A DNA stretch of 64,000 nt. Origin: Hermatobates lingyangjiaoensis. Its lineage: Eukaryota; Arthropoda; Insecta; Hemiptera; Hermatobatidae. Under the pieces are notes generated by a model that saw only the letters and a list, made by a program, of their open reading frames with translations, ran no database searches and was not told the DNA's origin. Shown here piece after piece: positions 52,891 to 62,940 of the stretch. The DNA lies in assembly GCA_026182355.1 (NCBI GenBank), contig JAPFBL010000233.1, positions 1,302,001 to 1,366,000 on the forward strand, written 5' to 3'. A program made the translations under genes and the position numbers. Numbering within the stretch: the stretch's first letter is position 1; each line of letters begins with the position of its first letter.

Positions 52891-54897
52891 TATATGTTGA
52901 AAAAACATAAGTTCGTAAAATAAAAAATGTTCAGCTAATTGTGTAATATATAACATTGTATATAATGTTTATAAAACTTGTGTAGCTTACCGCTGACAGA
53001 CTTAATATCCCATTCCCTATAAAAAATGGACCAAGTAAATTCTACGATAACAAGTACACAGTAAAAAAGATTAATCTGAAATTAAACTGAAAAAAAAGTT
53101 TTGTAAAATATAGAAGCTGTTAGAATATTTGAAGTAGAACATGGCATAGTGTAAAAAAGAAAAACTTATAAATACGAAATAAAAATGGTAGATTCTAGCC
53201 AACCAGGAAAAAACTTTTTTTTCGCTACCCTACCACCGTATTTTCTTAGCTGATAGGAAACCCCTATGCTATCTGAAACACAACTACGTGACTTCATAAA
53301 TTATCTCAAACAAATAGAAATATATATCAATAAATCTCTCTTCATGTATCACTATTTATGTATTCATTTCGAGATAGTGTAATAATATAGAGAAAATGGC
53401 ATCTATCATAACCAGGAGTATGTCAGTTTAACTGATTGTAGGGAAAAACAGAGTTATAATGCTAATTCTCCTTTAGTTACTTTCTTTAATTCGATAGTTA
53501 ATTAGAGGTCTTTGACGAAAATAATTATAATTTAATTTCATTAAAGTTAAAAATATTTACATTTTCCTTATAATCGAATACTTCAATAGTTTTTGATATA
53601 AAAAGGAATATCTTCCCCGTAAAAAAAATGTATGTATTAAAAAAACTATTTCTGAATCTGTTATGAAAGAAATAAGTAATATTAAGTAAACCATGATATT
53701 GGAGAAATGAAACTTATAATTAGTAGCGTGATGGAATCATATAGAACTTTAGAAACTCTTCAAGCTACAGTTATTCGACAATAAGGTAGAATTACAAAGC
53801 AACAACTGCAAGTCTTTAATTACACTTTGGAAACACCTAACAGTTTTAATGAAAACTTATTACCAAAAGATTCAGTATGATAGAAAGATGTTAATCATAG
53901 TCATTCATAAAAATAATCTGTTGTAGTAGAGCCAGGACCAACAACTAATATTCTATGGAGAACCACTTAATTGTTTTAGTGTTAATATTAGCATTTTTCG
54001 TATAAAACCCCCTCCAAATATTAAAGCAGAAGTGTTAACACATTTTGCATACATTATAACAAAATGTGAGATTAAATTTGGGATTCAAGCAGTGGGAGAA
54101 GATTTGCATTTCTCACATATGAAGGTTAACGCACAAGAACTTCAATATTAGGCAAAATCAACCATGTTCCCCCGCACTCACCTTGATTCCATTTATATTT
54201 ACACTATTTGAACTTCACATCAAATAATTTACACGAACATTTTTTTTAATTTTGCAACAAATTTACTTTTTTATACCTCAGAAAAATTACTTATACAACT
54301 AAAAATACAATGTGAGAAATAAAGTTGATACTTCACTTTTAGTTTTATTCTTTCTTACAACTAACCAAATTGTATTTTCTTGAGGCTTAAAATGATATTT
54401 TTTTATTTTTATAATTAGAATGTTCCTTACAGGATAACATGTAATAATGATTTGTGAAACAGTAGAAGAAAATCCATTGGGGATTCAGTACAAGTAATGA
54501 TCTGTATAAATTATTACTTATTAAGAGTTATTTGATATGCTTACTTAATAGTGAGTATGACTATTGCTCAAAAGATCTCCGGTCCAATATCTCTTTAGTT
54601 TTTAAAAAGGGATTTCATTGGATAGCTGTATAAAAAGATTTAAAAGCTAGATTGGAAATGGTAGAATTGATTGAATGGCGATCGGATCACTTGGTGGATA
54701 AATGGAATATTGAGGTCATTATGAATAGTCTAAGTCAAGAAAATGAAGGGATCCTTGGCATTTTGCTAAGGGTTTTGTATTGGATTATCTGAATTCTCAG
54801 GATTCTCAAATGCTTTGTTGCTCCTTCGATTTTGAGTCCATAATTTCAAATCGGCTTGATTATTAAAATGTAAATCAGTCTTTTGTTTTTTTTCTAG
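52891..54897. other. AT-rich non-coding DNA
   Basis: Nothing is recognised in about 2 kb. Confidence 0.6.
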
Positions 54898-55166
54898 TCA
54901 TTTTAGATAAAAACTTTAGCTGGGGTCTTATATTGTCTCATCAGGTACGTCATTTTAGATAAAAACTTTAGCTGGGGTCTTATATTGTCTCATCAGGTAC
55001 GTCATTTTAGATAAAAACTTTAGCTGGGGTCTTATATTGTCTCATCAGGTACGTCATTTTAGATAAAAACTTTAGCTGGGGTCTTATATTGTCTCATCAG
55101 GTACGTCATTTTAGATAAAAACTTTAGCTGGGGTCTTATATTGTCTCATCAGGTACGTCATTTTAG
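54898..55166. repeat. 52-bp tandem repeat, five identical copies
   Basis: Copies start at 54898, 54950, 55002, 55054 and 55106, with a 9-bp partial copy at 55158. I see no differences between the five units (TCATTTTAGATAAAAACTTT and on). Perfect identity means a very recent expansion or an assembly artefact. Confidence 0.97.
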
Positions 55167-55419
55167 TCTTTTGTAATGGTTTCAGATTAATCGCTATTAT
55201 GCATCCCTGGTTATCACACTAGGTCTATGACAAAGAGGGAAGCATTTTTAATATAGACAGGAGGATCAGTTGATAAGTTCTGAATGTGGAAGTATTTTGG
55301 ATGGATTTATGATCATTTAATTTGATTCTTTTTCAATAATATCAAAATTTCTCCTAGGAGGCAAGATTTAAGATGATTTGAGTACAGGAAACAAAATCAG
55401 GGTCACTAAACAGAATTCT

Positions 55420-55640
55420 TGTGTGATTTTTAAGGGAAAGTAGTTTTGTTGTGGATGAGTTGAGATGTTTGATGTGTTTATTTGGCATAGAGTGAGATCT
55501 AGTACGCTCTTCTGAGGCACATTAGTTTTTACAGCAAACTAGTAGAAGATGGCAGCTCTCTCGCAGACCTGGAAATCCCTTCTAAAAGGTAGAAGTAAAG
55601 AATAGGTAGTAGGATGAGGCTAAGATAGTATATCCAGAAT
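55420..55640 (-). pseudogene. jockey-like LINE reverse transcriptase relic
   Basis: A minus-strand frame reads LPFRRDFQVCERAAIFY, one stop, FAVKTNVPQKSVLDLTLCQ and then INTSNISTHPQ. This follows the FQV...GVPQGSVLGP...D.P order of motifs A/B in jockey-clade elements, with several core Gly lost. Older than the fragment at 6145. Confidence 0.6.
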
Positions 55641-56494
55641 GGCACATTAAGAATACTTGACATGCTCCAAGGCAGGGGAAATGACATTCACAACTCGATG
55701 GAATTACTCTATATTTGAATGCTAGCATCAAAAAATCAAATGGTGTATTCATAAATATACTGATGATATGAAAGAATATAAAAAAATTGTTTCATTAATT
55801 TATTTCTATAACAGTTATTAAAGTTTTAATTTTTTAATCACTGGTTGATACAGGTAATATTGATGAAGAGTGTTGTCATATATGCACTGTGGAACTGCAT
55901 CACTTTTCATATCTAATAGCCTTTTATGACTGTATCTTGTAAAATTCTAAAAATAATGTCATAATATATCGTCTTATTTACACATTACCAACTGATTAGT
56001 TGGTTGTTAACGAGTTTGATATTGCCTTTAATTATGATAAAATTGAGTATAGACCACTCCAGATTTTTTTATTTTAGTTTTTATTCCTCATCTAATTGAA
56101 TATATTATAGGTAGGCAGTAAAGCCTCTATCGGAATAGCTAGTTAGTTAATCAAATACCATATTCAGTCTACCCAAAGTTAACACGACATTTTCTGATTG
56201 TTATACACTATGAAATTTATAGGGTTAGCTAGTTATTTTAAACATTATTTGTTTTATTTCAATTATTTACTTTCTGCTTGTTTTTACCAACTACCAGGAC
56301 TTTGTAGTAACATAGATTATGGTTTGCCAACGATTGTTAATTTCGAATGGACTTAGCCGTTAGTTGTCTCTGACCATCAACTGAATCGGTAACTTCTTCT
56401 CATAATATAAAAGTTAGTTAGTACTTTCTGTTAGTACTTTTTTTATGCTTCTTCATAGTAATTGTCTATCTTGACTCGTGTTGTTACTCTAGAC
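55641..56494. other. AT-rich non-coding DNA
   Basis: Nothing is recognised. Confidence 0.6.
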
Positions 56495-56811
56495 CAGGGG
56501 TTCTCAAAAGGGATGAGAATCACCCCCAGGAGTGAATTTTATGTTTTCAGGGGGTGAATAGTGACTACAGTAAGTTTGCAGATTGTATATGCTATTATAT
56601 GTTTTGAGCTATTAAAAAAATTGATTGAATTAATATATTATATATCCATCCATAATTGTAATTAGCATTTAATTTGTAAAATTGTGTTATAAATATAATC
56701 CACGTAAAGTTTTAAAAGTGTATATGCTACATTCAAAGAAGAGGGTGGGAGAATGGCATTGTGGGAAATAGAGAGAGGGGTGACTGGATCAAGGAAGGCT
56801 GAGAACACCTA
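56495..56811. mobile_element. hAT-type MITE
   Basis: An 8-bp duplication CTCTAGAC lies at 56487-56494 and 56812-56819. The 317-bp element starts CAGGGGTTCTCAAAAGG and ends GGCTGAGAACACCTA, imperfect terminal inverted repeats of the CAGGGGTTCTCA hAT type. It has no ORF and would have been moved by a hAT transposase in trans. Confidence 0.88.
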
Positions 56812-56819
56812 CTCTAGAC

Positions 56820-57469
56820 TAATGCAAGTTTGTTTCATAAACATAAATATGTGTTTTAGCAAAGGAAGTTAACTTTTTAATTCATGCTGTCATTTTCAAG
56901 TATTATAGTTTCGATTGTACATATCAGAGGTTATGAATCCTCTTGGGAAAGCGGGAGAAACCATATCACCAGATCTGGCAGTAGGTCCATCACTCCACTT
57001 GATTGATCTGCCGCGTCCTCAATGCGATGGATGTATATTGATACCTTTCTGGGCAGTCATTGATGAATGACTAACCTATAATTCATTTAAAAAAAGTAAC
57101 CATTATAGTGTAATTATTTTATATAATAATAAATGCGCATAATGCTTTCATATAAATTGATACTTAAATATATAGGGCAAATACATAAATGTATACAGAT
57201 TAGAAACCTATGTAAACTTGGCAGATACAAAAAAAAAAGGATTATTCCGCAAAATACATTAAACATATAAAAAAAATGTCAAGATGAAAATATATCTGTT
57301 TTGATCTATCAAAAACAGATTGAAAATTAAACATATAGTGATAATACATTTATTACGTTATACCAAATAATATATTGCGATAATTTTAGGTAAAAATTTG
57401 ACACAAATATATCATGTAAGGCAGTATGATCTAGTAAAAATAATAATAAACGCCGATTCACTACTAGCT
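56820..57469. other. AT-rich non-coding DNA
   Basis: A GC-richer stretch at 56930-57060 (CCATATCACCAGATCTGG, CACTTGATTGATCTGCCGCG) has no recognised content. Confidence 0.55.
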
Positions 57470-57612
57470 AGTCGTAACGGAATAACCAACTACCAACGAA
57501 TATATCCACACACTATAGTGCACGTCGTAACTAGCAGTTCCAGATCAGAGACCTTCTACTGCTTGAGTACTGTGCTACTATATCTTGGAATATTAGTAAT
57601 TCATGTCAGATA
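57470..57612 (+). repeat. dispersed repeat, copy 2
   Basis: Direct counterpart of 13030-13175, with the same order of blocks. The copies differ at scattered positions, so they are old. Confidence 0.7.
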
Positions 57613-57679
57613 TTAAGTTTATCTGTACAGTAATGACGTCGTATTCGAGGTCATGTGGACTTGATAGTTATAGTTTTCA

Positions 57680-58420
57680 ATGTTTTTAGTCATGAGTTGG
57701 AAAAACAGTCAGATAGTCAGTGGTTGAAGTAATTGTTCAGTGAGGTTGAGGAAGGTTGGTGGCAAGATTGACAGTTTGTACAAGGAGGTTTGGATGACTA
57801 GGTAGTTTGTTGTTTTCATTGGTATTAAGTAAGGAGATATAACTATCTATCTATGGATTCCATTTTCAAATCATGGTGAATATCCACATTTTGGGAGTAC
57901 CAAGGAGCCCTAGCTATAAGATGGGCACACTTATAGGATACAACTTATAGTATACAGTTATTATCCACAACAAGATCTGGTTATAAGTCTTGTTTTGTTG
58001 GTGCAGCTCTAAACCAGACGGAGCATCCATAAGTCATTGCTGAACGAACGACCCCCTTATAGACAAGGTCTTTGACCGAATCAGAAGAATTCCTTGATTT
58101 GAAAAGAGAATACAGATTACACATCAAGTAAATTCCAAGCTAGGATTTATTATGGAGTTGTTGCTTGAATGTTAATCTAAAGTCTAAAATAAGATCCAGA
58201 TATTTTACACGGGTTTGGTAGGGAATGATTTGGTTGCCAATGAAGACAGGAGGAGAACAGGGAGGGATAAGGGATAAGAATGCAAAGCAATATTGATTTG
58301 CATTCCTTTCATAAGAGAATAGACGAGTAAATATAGTCCATGTACTGTAGATATTGTCCATAAGCGAAAGATGCAGAAGATAATTCTTTTTTTTGAAAAA
58401 ACGTAACAATGGACTCACTT
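57680..58420 (-). pseudogene. jockey-like LINE C-terminal fragment
   Basis: On the minus strand, in order: NQIIPYQTRVKYLDLILDFR with TFKQQL (58140-58260), then VYKGVVRSAMTYGCSVWFRA (about 58000-58070), KCAHLIARAPWYSQNVDIHH (about 57860-57920), and a tail HPNLLVQTVNL (about 57760-57790). These are the thumb and C-terminal blocks of jockey-clade reverse transcriptases. Stops and frame changes separate the blocks. No palm motifs are present, so the copy is 5'-truncated. Confidence 0.87.
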
Positions 58421-58480
58421 TTCAATATTTGGACTGTTATATATCTGCGGTCGAAATATTGAAAAGTGAATCCTTTGTTA
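58393..58480. repeat. truncated family P pair
   Basis: A minus remnant (CTCACTTTTCAATATTTGGAC) and a plus remnant (GCGGTCGAAATATTGAAAAG) of the family P motif face each other. The CTGAGGA strands are gone. Confidence 0.6.
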
Positions 58481-58580
58481 TGTTTCTTTCTATGTGTCAG
58501 AGTTTAAGTGTATATATATATAACAAATTTCCCAATAAGTACGCAAACAAAAACAAACGTCTAAACAAGAAGAAATAAGA

Positions 58581-58636
58581 AAAAAATAGACTAAGAATTT
58601 CCAACCGTAACAAGCGGTCTTTGTCAGAGTCAAAAC
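58581..58636 (-). ncRNA. degenerate hammerhead-like motif, family A
   Basis: On the minus strand: GACT, CTGACAA (G8 changed), GACCG/CGGTT, GGAAATTCTT, AGTC. G8 and the AGATCT palindrome are altered. (TA)n at 58511-58522 is nearby. Confidence 0.6.
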
Positions 58637-58813
58637 TGATACTGAAAACAAGTGATACTGAAAACTTTCATCCCTGTATTTCATATACTATTTTCAACTC
58701 CGAATGGAGATTGAGAATAGTGGGAGGTAAGTGCTCTTGCTTTAAAACTACATCATTGTAGTTTGGTTTGAATACGTCATATAAAGTTTTTTTTTTGCAA
58801 TAGAAAAATAGCA

Positions 58814-58850
58814 AGTCCTGAAGATATCTACAAATATAGACAAAACTTAA
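58814..58850 (+). ncRNA. degenerate hammerhead-like motif
   Basis: CTGAAGA (58818-58824), one T, a stem II ATCTA-caaa-TATAGA type, then CAAAACTTAAG, with G12 changed and a CTTAAG palindrome. A short (TA)n follows at 58898-58907. Confidence 0.45.
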
Positions 58851-58949
58851 GAGGTGTTTTACTGCTTCCCGCTGGACCTCAATAAAAAAAGAAAAGCATA
58901 TATATATAACAAATTCAATAATATATTTACCGTTTGATAGAATAGATGC

Positions 58950-59040
58950 ATTGTGCAATCAGGAATTGGTCGATCTTTTAGGTTCAAAATCAAACACTCA
59001 AATTTCTTCACAGGCAAAAATACAAATTTTTTGAATTATA
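58950..59040 (-). repeat. decayed family K module
   Basis: GGAATTGGTCGATCTTTTAGG and CAAAATCAAACACTCAAAT match the family K tail. The stem II and core are lost. Confidence 0.5.
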
Positions 59041-59149
59041 AAATGAAATTTATATTATATAAGCAACTAACAATTTTGACTGGTCCAAACGTATGACTAA
59101 CTAGCAAATTTCATTTTCTATACTAAATGTAACTTCTAATGTAGTGCAA

Positions 59150-59300
59150 TCAGTTATGTGGTACTTACTCATTGTAGGGTAAAAATCTAATGTAATGGTC
59201 TCCACATATAAAAATTTTAATGATATAAAGCACACGTTTCGAACACGTAGTGTTCTTCCTCAGGCATTAGCTAAGGATGAGTGCCTTTAGATTTTTACCC
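59150..59300. repeat. family N fold-back
   Basis: The arms GTAGGGTAAAAATCTAATG and GATTTTTACCCTAAAATG enclose a hammerhead on the minus strand. The outer left edge (GTGCAATCAGTTATGTGGTA) is also found, inverted, at about 30200-30235 and 35785-35825. Confidence 0.78.
59229..59265 (-). ncRNA. hammerhead ribozyme motif, family N
   Basis: On the minus strand: CTGAGGA, one A, GAACAC/GTGTTC, GAAACGTG. Core and stem II are intact, but the stem III palindrome ACGCGT has been shortened and position 17 would be G, which does not permit cleavage. Confidence 0.65.
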
Positions 59301-59965
59301 TAAAATGTAACTTCCATTTTCTAATTAAAAAAATGTTACTTCTGCCCATGATGAAGGTTGTTAATAACTTTGTTAGGCAGGAAGATTAAAGCAGAGTATA
59401 TATAACATTCTAATAATAATAACTTACTATATTGGAAAAACTAAGTATATATTTTTTATTTTTCAAATTAATAAAGTTGAAAAAATAGATATGGTGTTGC
59501 CGATATGTAAAATATTGAAGATTCTAACTAGTTTTAAACATTTATAAGGGAGAAAGAAAGTATTCAGCGGTAACTTGGGACAAGTTATAAAAGGGATGCA
59601 AAATGAGTTTGATTGGATGTAATATTTGGAATGACATGCAGTTGGGGTAATTTGATACGTTCCTCGAAAAGGGAATGAGGTTGGAATATTGATTTGCAAA
59701 GCAAGGACGGGATGGATACTTGGTTAGGCCTAACAAGGTCCTTACAACGTGATTCTACTGAGAAACCTTTACTGCAACCAAATCAACCGCAGATCCCCTC
59801 AATCATAAACTGACTACGCCTCGGCAGACAATGCAAGACCAACAACAAACAAAGCGACAAATCAGCCTTGGCTTTCACTCAGCCATGTAATGTAATGAAT
59901 ATTAATGCATTTCCTGAGTCGAATAATTACAGACTACAACTTCACCTCGCAGTTTTTCTCTCACT
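59301..59965. other. non-coding DNA
   Basis: Nothing is recognised. Two overlapping minus-strand open frames at 59463-59736 and a GC-richer patch at 59700-59870 have no known similarity. Confidence 0.5.
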
Positions 59966-59978
59966 CATTCTCTCTCTC

Positions 59979-60061
<83 letters not shown>
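59966..60061. repeat. (CT)n-(TA)n compound microsatellite
   Basis: About 50 bp of CT units run into about 21 TA units, as at 42229. Confidence 0.96.
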
Positions 60062-60064
<3 letters not shown>

Positions 60065-60146
60065 GTGAGTTCTGTAGTGTCTTTCTGTGTTCTTTTCTCT
60101 GTATTAAAGTGTTTATTGTCCACACGGACCTTTCATTTTATTCGAA

Positions 60147-60149
<3 letters not shown>

Positions 60150-60182
<33 letters not shown>
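60150..60182. repeat. (TA)n microsatellite
   Basis: About 16 TA units, directly followed by the family M terminus CACTTTTTCGATGAAAATAC. Confidence 0.95.
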
Positions 60183-60186
<4 letters not shown>

Positions 60187-60266
60187 TTTTTCGATGAAAA
60201 TACGATCCCAAATGGACAAATGCAGTTCAATGTAAAGAAAGAAACATAGAGAAATTAAAAACACAA

Positions 60267-60306
60267 ACTTACAGTCTCTAATTTTTGGTTGAACCACCTT
60301 CAGGAG
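60267..60306 (-). ncRNA. degenerate hammerhead-like motif, family M
   Basis: Left-arm copy, minus strand: CTGAAGG (A9 changed), GGTT/AACC, AAAAATTAGAGAC. Two core changes. Confidence 0.6.
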
Positions 60307-60561
60307 AGAAAAAGAAGGGAAACCCTAGCGCACTGGTACAGAGACGGTTGGAGACCAACATTGTTGCCACATACGCGCCCTCAGTTTATATTTTTTATTA
60401 TTTTATTTTATTTGTTTTTGTGTTTACTATTATTTTTCATATTCCTATTTTAATTTAAATTGATTCTTGTCTATCTTATTCTCTGTGACCGGGCGCGTAT
60501 GTGGCAACAATGTTGGTATCCAACCGTCTCTGTACCAGTGCGCTTGGTTTCCCTTCTTTAT

Positions 60562-60598
60562 CTCTCCTGAAGACGGTTCAACCGAAAATTAGAGACTG
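60562..60598 (+). ncRNA. hammerhead ribozyme motif, family M, intact core
   Basis: Stem I TCTC (60563-60566) with GAGA (60592-60595), core CTGAAGA (60567-60573), one C, stem II GGT-tca-ACC (60575-60583), GAAA (60584-60587), stem III palindrome AATT (60587-60590) and A17 at 60591. Confidence 0.85.
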
Positions 60599-60659
60599 TA
60601 AGTTTGTGTTTTTAATTTCTCTATGTTTCTTTATGTACATTGAACTATATATATATTGA

Positions 60660-60865
60660 TAAAAGTATCGACCGTGGAATAGAAACAAAACTAAAGTTTA
60701 TCGGGACTCGGTCAGTTGTTCAGGTTCAAATTAAACTCTCATTACCTACGTTTCAGTTATATTTTAAAATCTTTTTCATAGGCCAACAAACAAAGGATAA
60801 TAAGAAATCACATATCAACATCCAACATATAAACAGTATGAAAATGAATTGTTACAAGTTACAAT
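60660..60865 (-). repeat. PLE-like terminal module, family K, minus copy
   Basis: It runs from TTATCGGGACTCGGTCAG through TAGGTAATGAGAGTTTAATT (minus strand) and CTATGAAAAAG to a body ending TTGTAACAATTCATTTTC-like (minus strand). It is the inverse partner of 61315-61495, with a family L module and (TA)n between. Confidence 0.75.
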
Positions 60866-60869
60866 TGTA

Positions 60870-60985
60870 CGTTGTGTCTACAACGAGCTTGGTCTCCCTT
60901 TCTATTTTCTCCTGAAGACGGATTACCCGAAAATTTGACTCTGTAAGTGTGTTTCCTTACTCTGTGTGTTACTCTTCTTGAATTT
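60870..60985 (+). repeat. family L module
   Basis: TTGTGTCTACAACGAGCTTGG, CTCCTGAAGA, arms, GAAAATTT and the ATTTTGAACTCG end before (TA)n. This is a plus-strand half without its inverse partner. Confidence 0.72.
60909..60942 (+). ncRNA. hammerhead ribozyme motif, family L
   Basis: CTGAAGA (60912-60918), one C, GGATTACCC arm pair, GAAA (60929-60932), AATT and U. The core is intact. Stem I is weakened (CTC against GAC). Confidence 0.68.
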
Positions 60986-61001
60986 TGAACTCGTATATAT
61001 A

Positions 61002-61002
<1 letters not shown>

Positions 61003-61042
<40 letters not shown>
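61003..61042. repeat. (TA)n microsatellite
   Basis: About 20 TA units after a family L end. Confidence 0.95.
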
Positions 61043-61044
<2 letters not shown>

Positions 61045-61314
61045 GAGATCTCTCTCACTTCGTCCTCTCTTCTAGTCGATGAACAACAGTTCAAAATATG
61101 GAATCTGTAAGTGTTCCCTTTATTCTTTTTTGTGTGTTGTGCTTTGTGTAATTTAAAGTTATATATATAAACTTCGACAGTCTAGTCTAAGGTTTTGTCC
61201 AGTTAAGATTGTTGTTCCTTTGAATAATGTAAATTTCATTTTCTTAGTCAAAAAATTCTTACTCCTGTAAGTTATATTGTTTTATTTATCTCTAAATACT
61301 TTTGCTTATAATAT

Positions 61315-61487
61315 TCATAACTTGTAACAATTCATTTTCATATTGTTTATATGTTGGATGTTGATATGTGATTTCTTATTATCCTTTGTTTGTTGCCCTA
61401 TGAAAAAGGTTTTAAAATAAAACTGAAACGTCGGCAATGAGAGTTTGATTTGAACCTGAAGAACTGACTGAGTCCCGATAAAATTTA

Positions 61488-61493
<6 letters not shown>
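61315..61493 (+). repeat. PLE-like terminal module, family K, plus copy
   Basis: A long body (AACTTGTAACAATTCATTTT, TGTTTGTTGCC), then CTATGAAAAAGG, stem II GGTTTT/AAAACT, GAAACGTCGGC, TGAGAGTTTGATTTGAACC and CTGACTGAGTCCCG, directly before (TA)n. This is the most complete family K copy. Confidence 0.78.

Positions 61494-61533
<40 letters not shown>
61494..61533. repeat. (TA)n microsatellite
   Basis: About 19 TA units after the complete family K copy. Confidence 0.95.
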
Positions 61534-61536
<3 letters not shown>

Positions 61537-61549
61537 TTAAAAAGATATG

Positions 61550-61705
61550 TCCGCATTGTTCTTCACCAGTTGTTTTTTAATTTTCTCGAGTTTTCTAAAA
61601 CAATTCTTAAGTTCAAGATTCTTCAATTCATAAATAAGTCCACCGAAGGTGAACTTTTTTATATGTATGTATACAAGAAGGACTGCATACAAATTTCACT
61701 AATAT
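61550..61705. pseudogene. PLE-like N-terminal coding relics
   Basis: The minus strand (about 61550-61672) reads KFTFGGLIYELKNLELKN and then FRKLEKIKKQLVKNNADISF, a Leu/Lys-rich helical stretch. On the plus strand at 61671-61705 the tag QEGLHTNFTNIY runs into (TA)n. The pair resembles the inverted arrangement at 17808-17999. Confidence 0.45.
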
Positions 61706-62354
61706 ATATATATAAACTTTTTCATATATAATAACTTCATATCATATGAAGTAGACGATTCTAGATGCAATTGTAACTAAAAATCTGATGACATCATTTG
61801 GATGAAAACAGATTGACGAAGTCTAGATTTGGTATCCAGCTATTTTTAATTGTTCTTCTACTCGAAGAAGTTTCTCAACGGCAAGTAATCCGCCACTTTT
61901 GACAAAGTAAAAGAAGCAATTGAAGACTGGTTGACATAATATCTGACAAACCAATCTTATAAAACCCTATGAAAAATATGTAAAAAAAAACAAACAGAAA
62001 ATTAAATAAAAACTGTTGTTTTCAAAAAAATCTGCGATGTTAAATTTTTTACAAGGATTTGAATTTTACATTCCAAATACTCTTAGAATGTATCTAAGAA
62101 AATCATTTATCATAATATAATGTGCCTTTCTAACTTTCGAATGGAGTGCTACAAATTATTTTACTGCAGACACCCGACTGATCCAAATCAACATTCTCAA
62201 CCATCATAATTCTCTTAAACCCTATGATCATGAATAATCCATTTGAAACTTATCATCATGGTTAATGTCTTCTAACTATATACTCATGCATAATACCCTC
62301 AACCTTACAATAATGCATAATCACTATGTTCCAACATTATTATTATGCATATTA
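61706..62354. other. AT-rich DNA with a possible transposase relic
   Basis: At about 61893-61985 (plus strand) a broken frame reads ATFDKVKEAIEDWLT, a stop, then YLTNQSYKTL, which loosely resembles the C-terminus of Tc1/mariner transposases. The rest is AT-rich with CATGCATAAT-type short motifs. Confidence 0.3.
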
Positions 62355-62544
62355 CGAGGTGTGTAAATAAAGTAGTGAGACTGGCAACGTCGCTTTCGAT
62401 CTGGCAACGCTGGAGACGCGTGGCCTTGAGTAGCGTCAGGTGCACGTGTGATGCGCCTCCAGTATGAATCTGAACTCGCCACAGTCATTTGTTTGTCCGC
62501 AGCGTTGGTTTTCGTGAAATGGTTTTTTCTTGAGCGTTTTAAAA

Positions 62545-62940
62545 ATGAGTGACCTCAAAGTTGAGCAGCGGTGTGCAATCAAATTTTGCTTCAGACTTGG
62601 ACATAATGCAACCGAAACTTTTGAAAAACTTCAGGAGGCCTATGGAGAACGTGTTTTATCAAGGGCACAGGTTTTTCGGTGGTTTAAGGAATTTTCAGAA
62701 GGAAGAGAGTCGATTGAAGATGAACCACGAAGCGGAAGGCCTTCAAGTGCAAACACCGATGAAAATGTCAACAGAGTACGGAACGTTGTGCGTTCAGATC
62801 GACGCTTGACAGTCAGAATGATCGGGGAACAGTTGAATTTGAATCACACCTCCGTTCATCACATTTTGACCAATGAATTGGAGATGAGAAAAATTTGTGC
62901 GAAAATGGTTCCGCGCCCTGTCACACTGCCATCTCAATAA
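62545..62940 (+). pseudogene. mariner transposase, N-terminal part
   Basis: Starting at ATG 62545 (MSDLKVEQRCAIKFCFRLG), the frame contains both helix-turn-helix parts of the DNA-binding domain: LSRAQVFRWFKEFSEGRES, then DEPRSGRPS, and LTVRMIGEQLNLNHTSVHHI. It reaches ELEMRKICAKMVPR and then goes out of frame through the deletion to a stop at 62938-62940. I chose this ATG because mariner proteins normally start near here. The first catalytic Asp is missing. Confidence 0.94.

Larger units (their letters stand above)
60183..60655. repeat. 470-bp palindrome, family M inverted dimer
   Basis: Left arm about 60183-60395 and right arm about 60485-60655 are inverse copies (TTGAACTGCATTTG-type end, GAGAAATTAAAAACACA, hammerhead, CGCACTGGTACAGAGACGG, CAACATTGTTGCCACATACG). 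The loop is about 90 bp of AT-rich sequence. (TA)n borders both ends. Confidence 0.92.

Noticed and set aside
55748..55775. YTDD-like reverse transcriptase motif on the plus strand
   Set aside because: No neighbouring motifs on that strand; the LINE relic next to it is on the minus strand.
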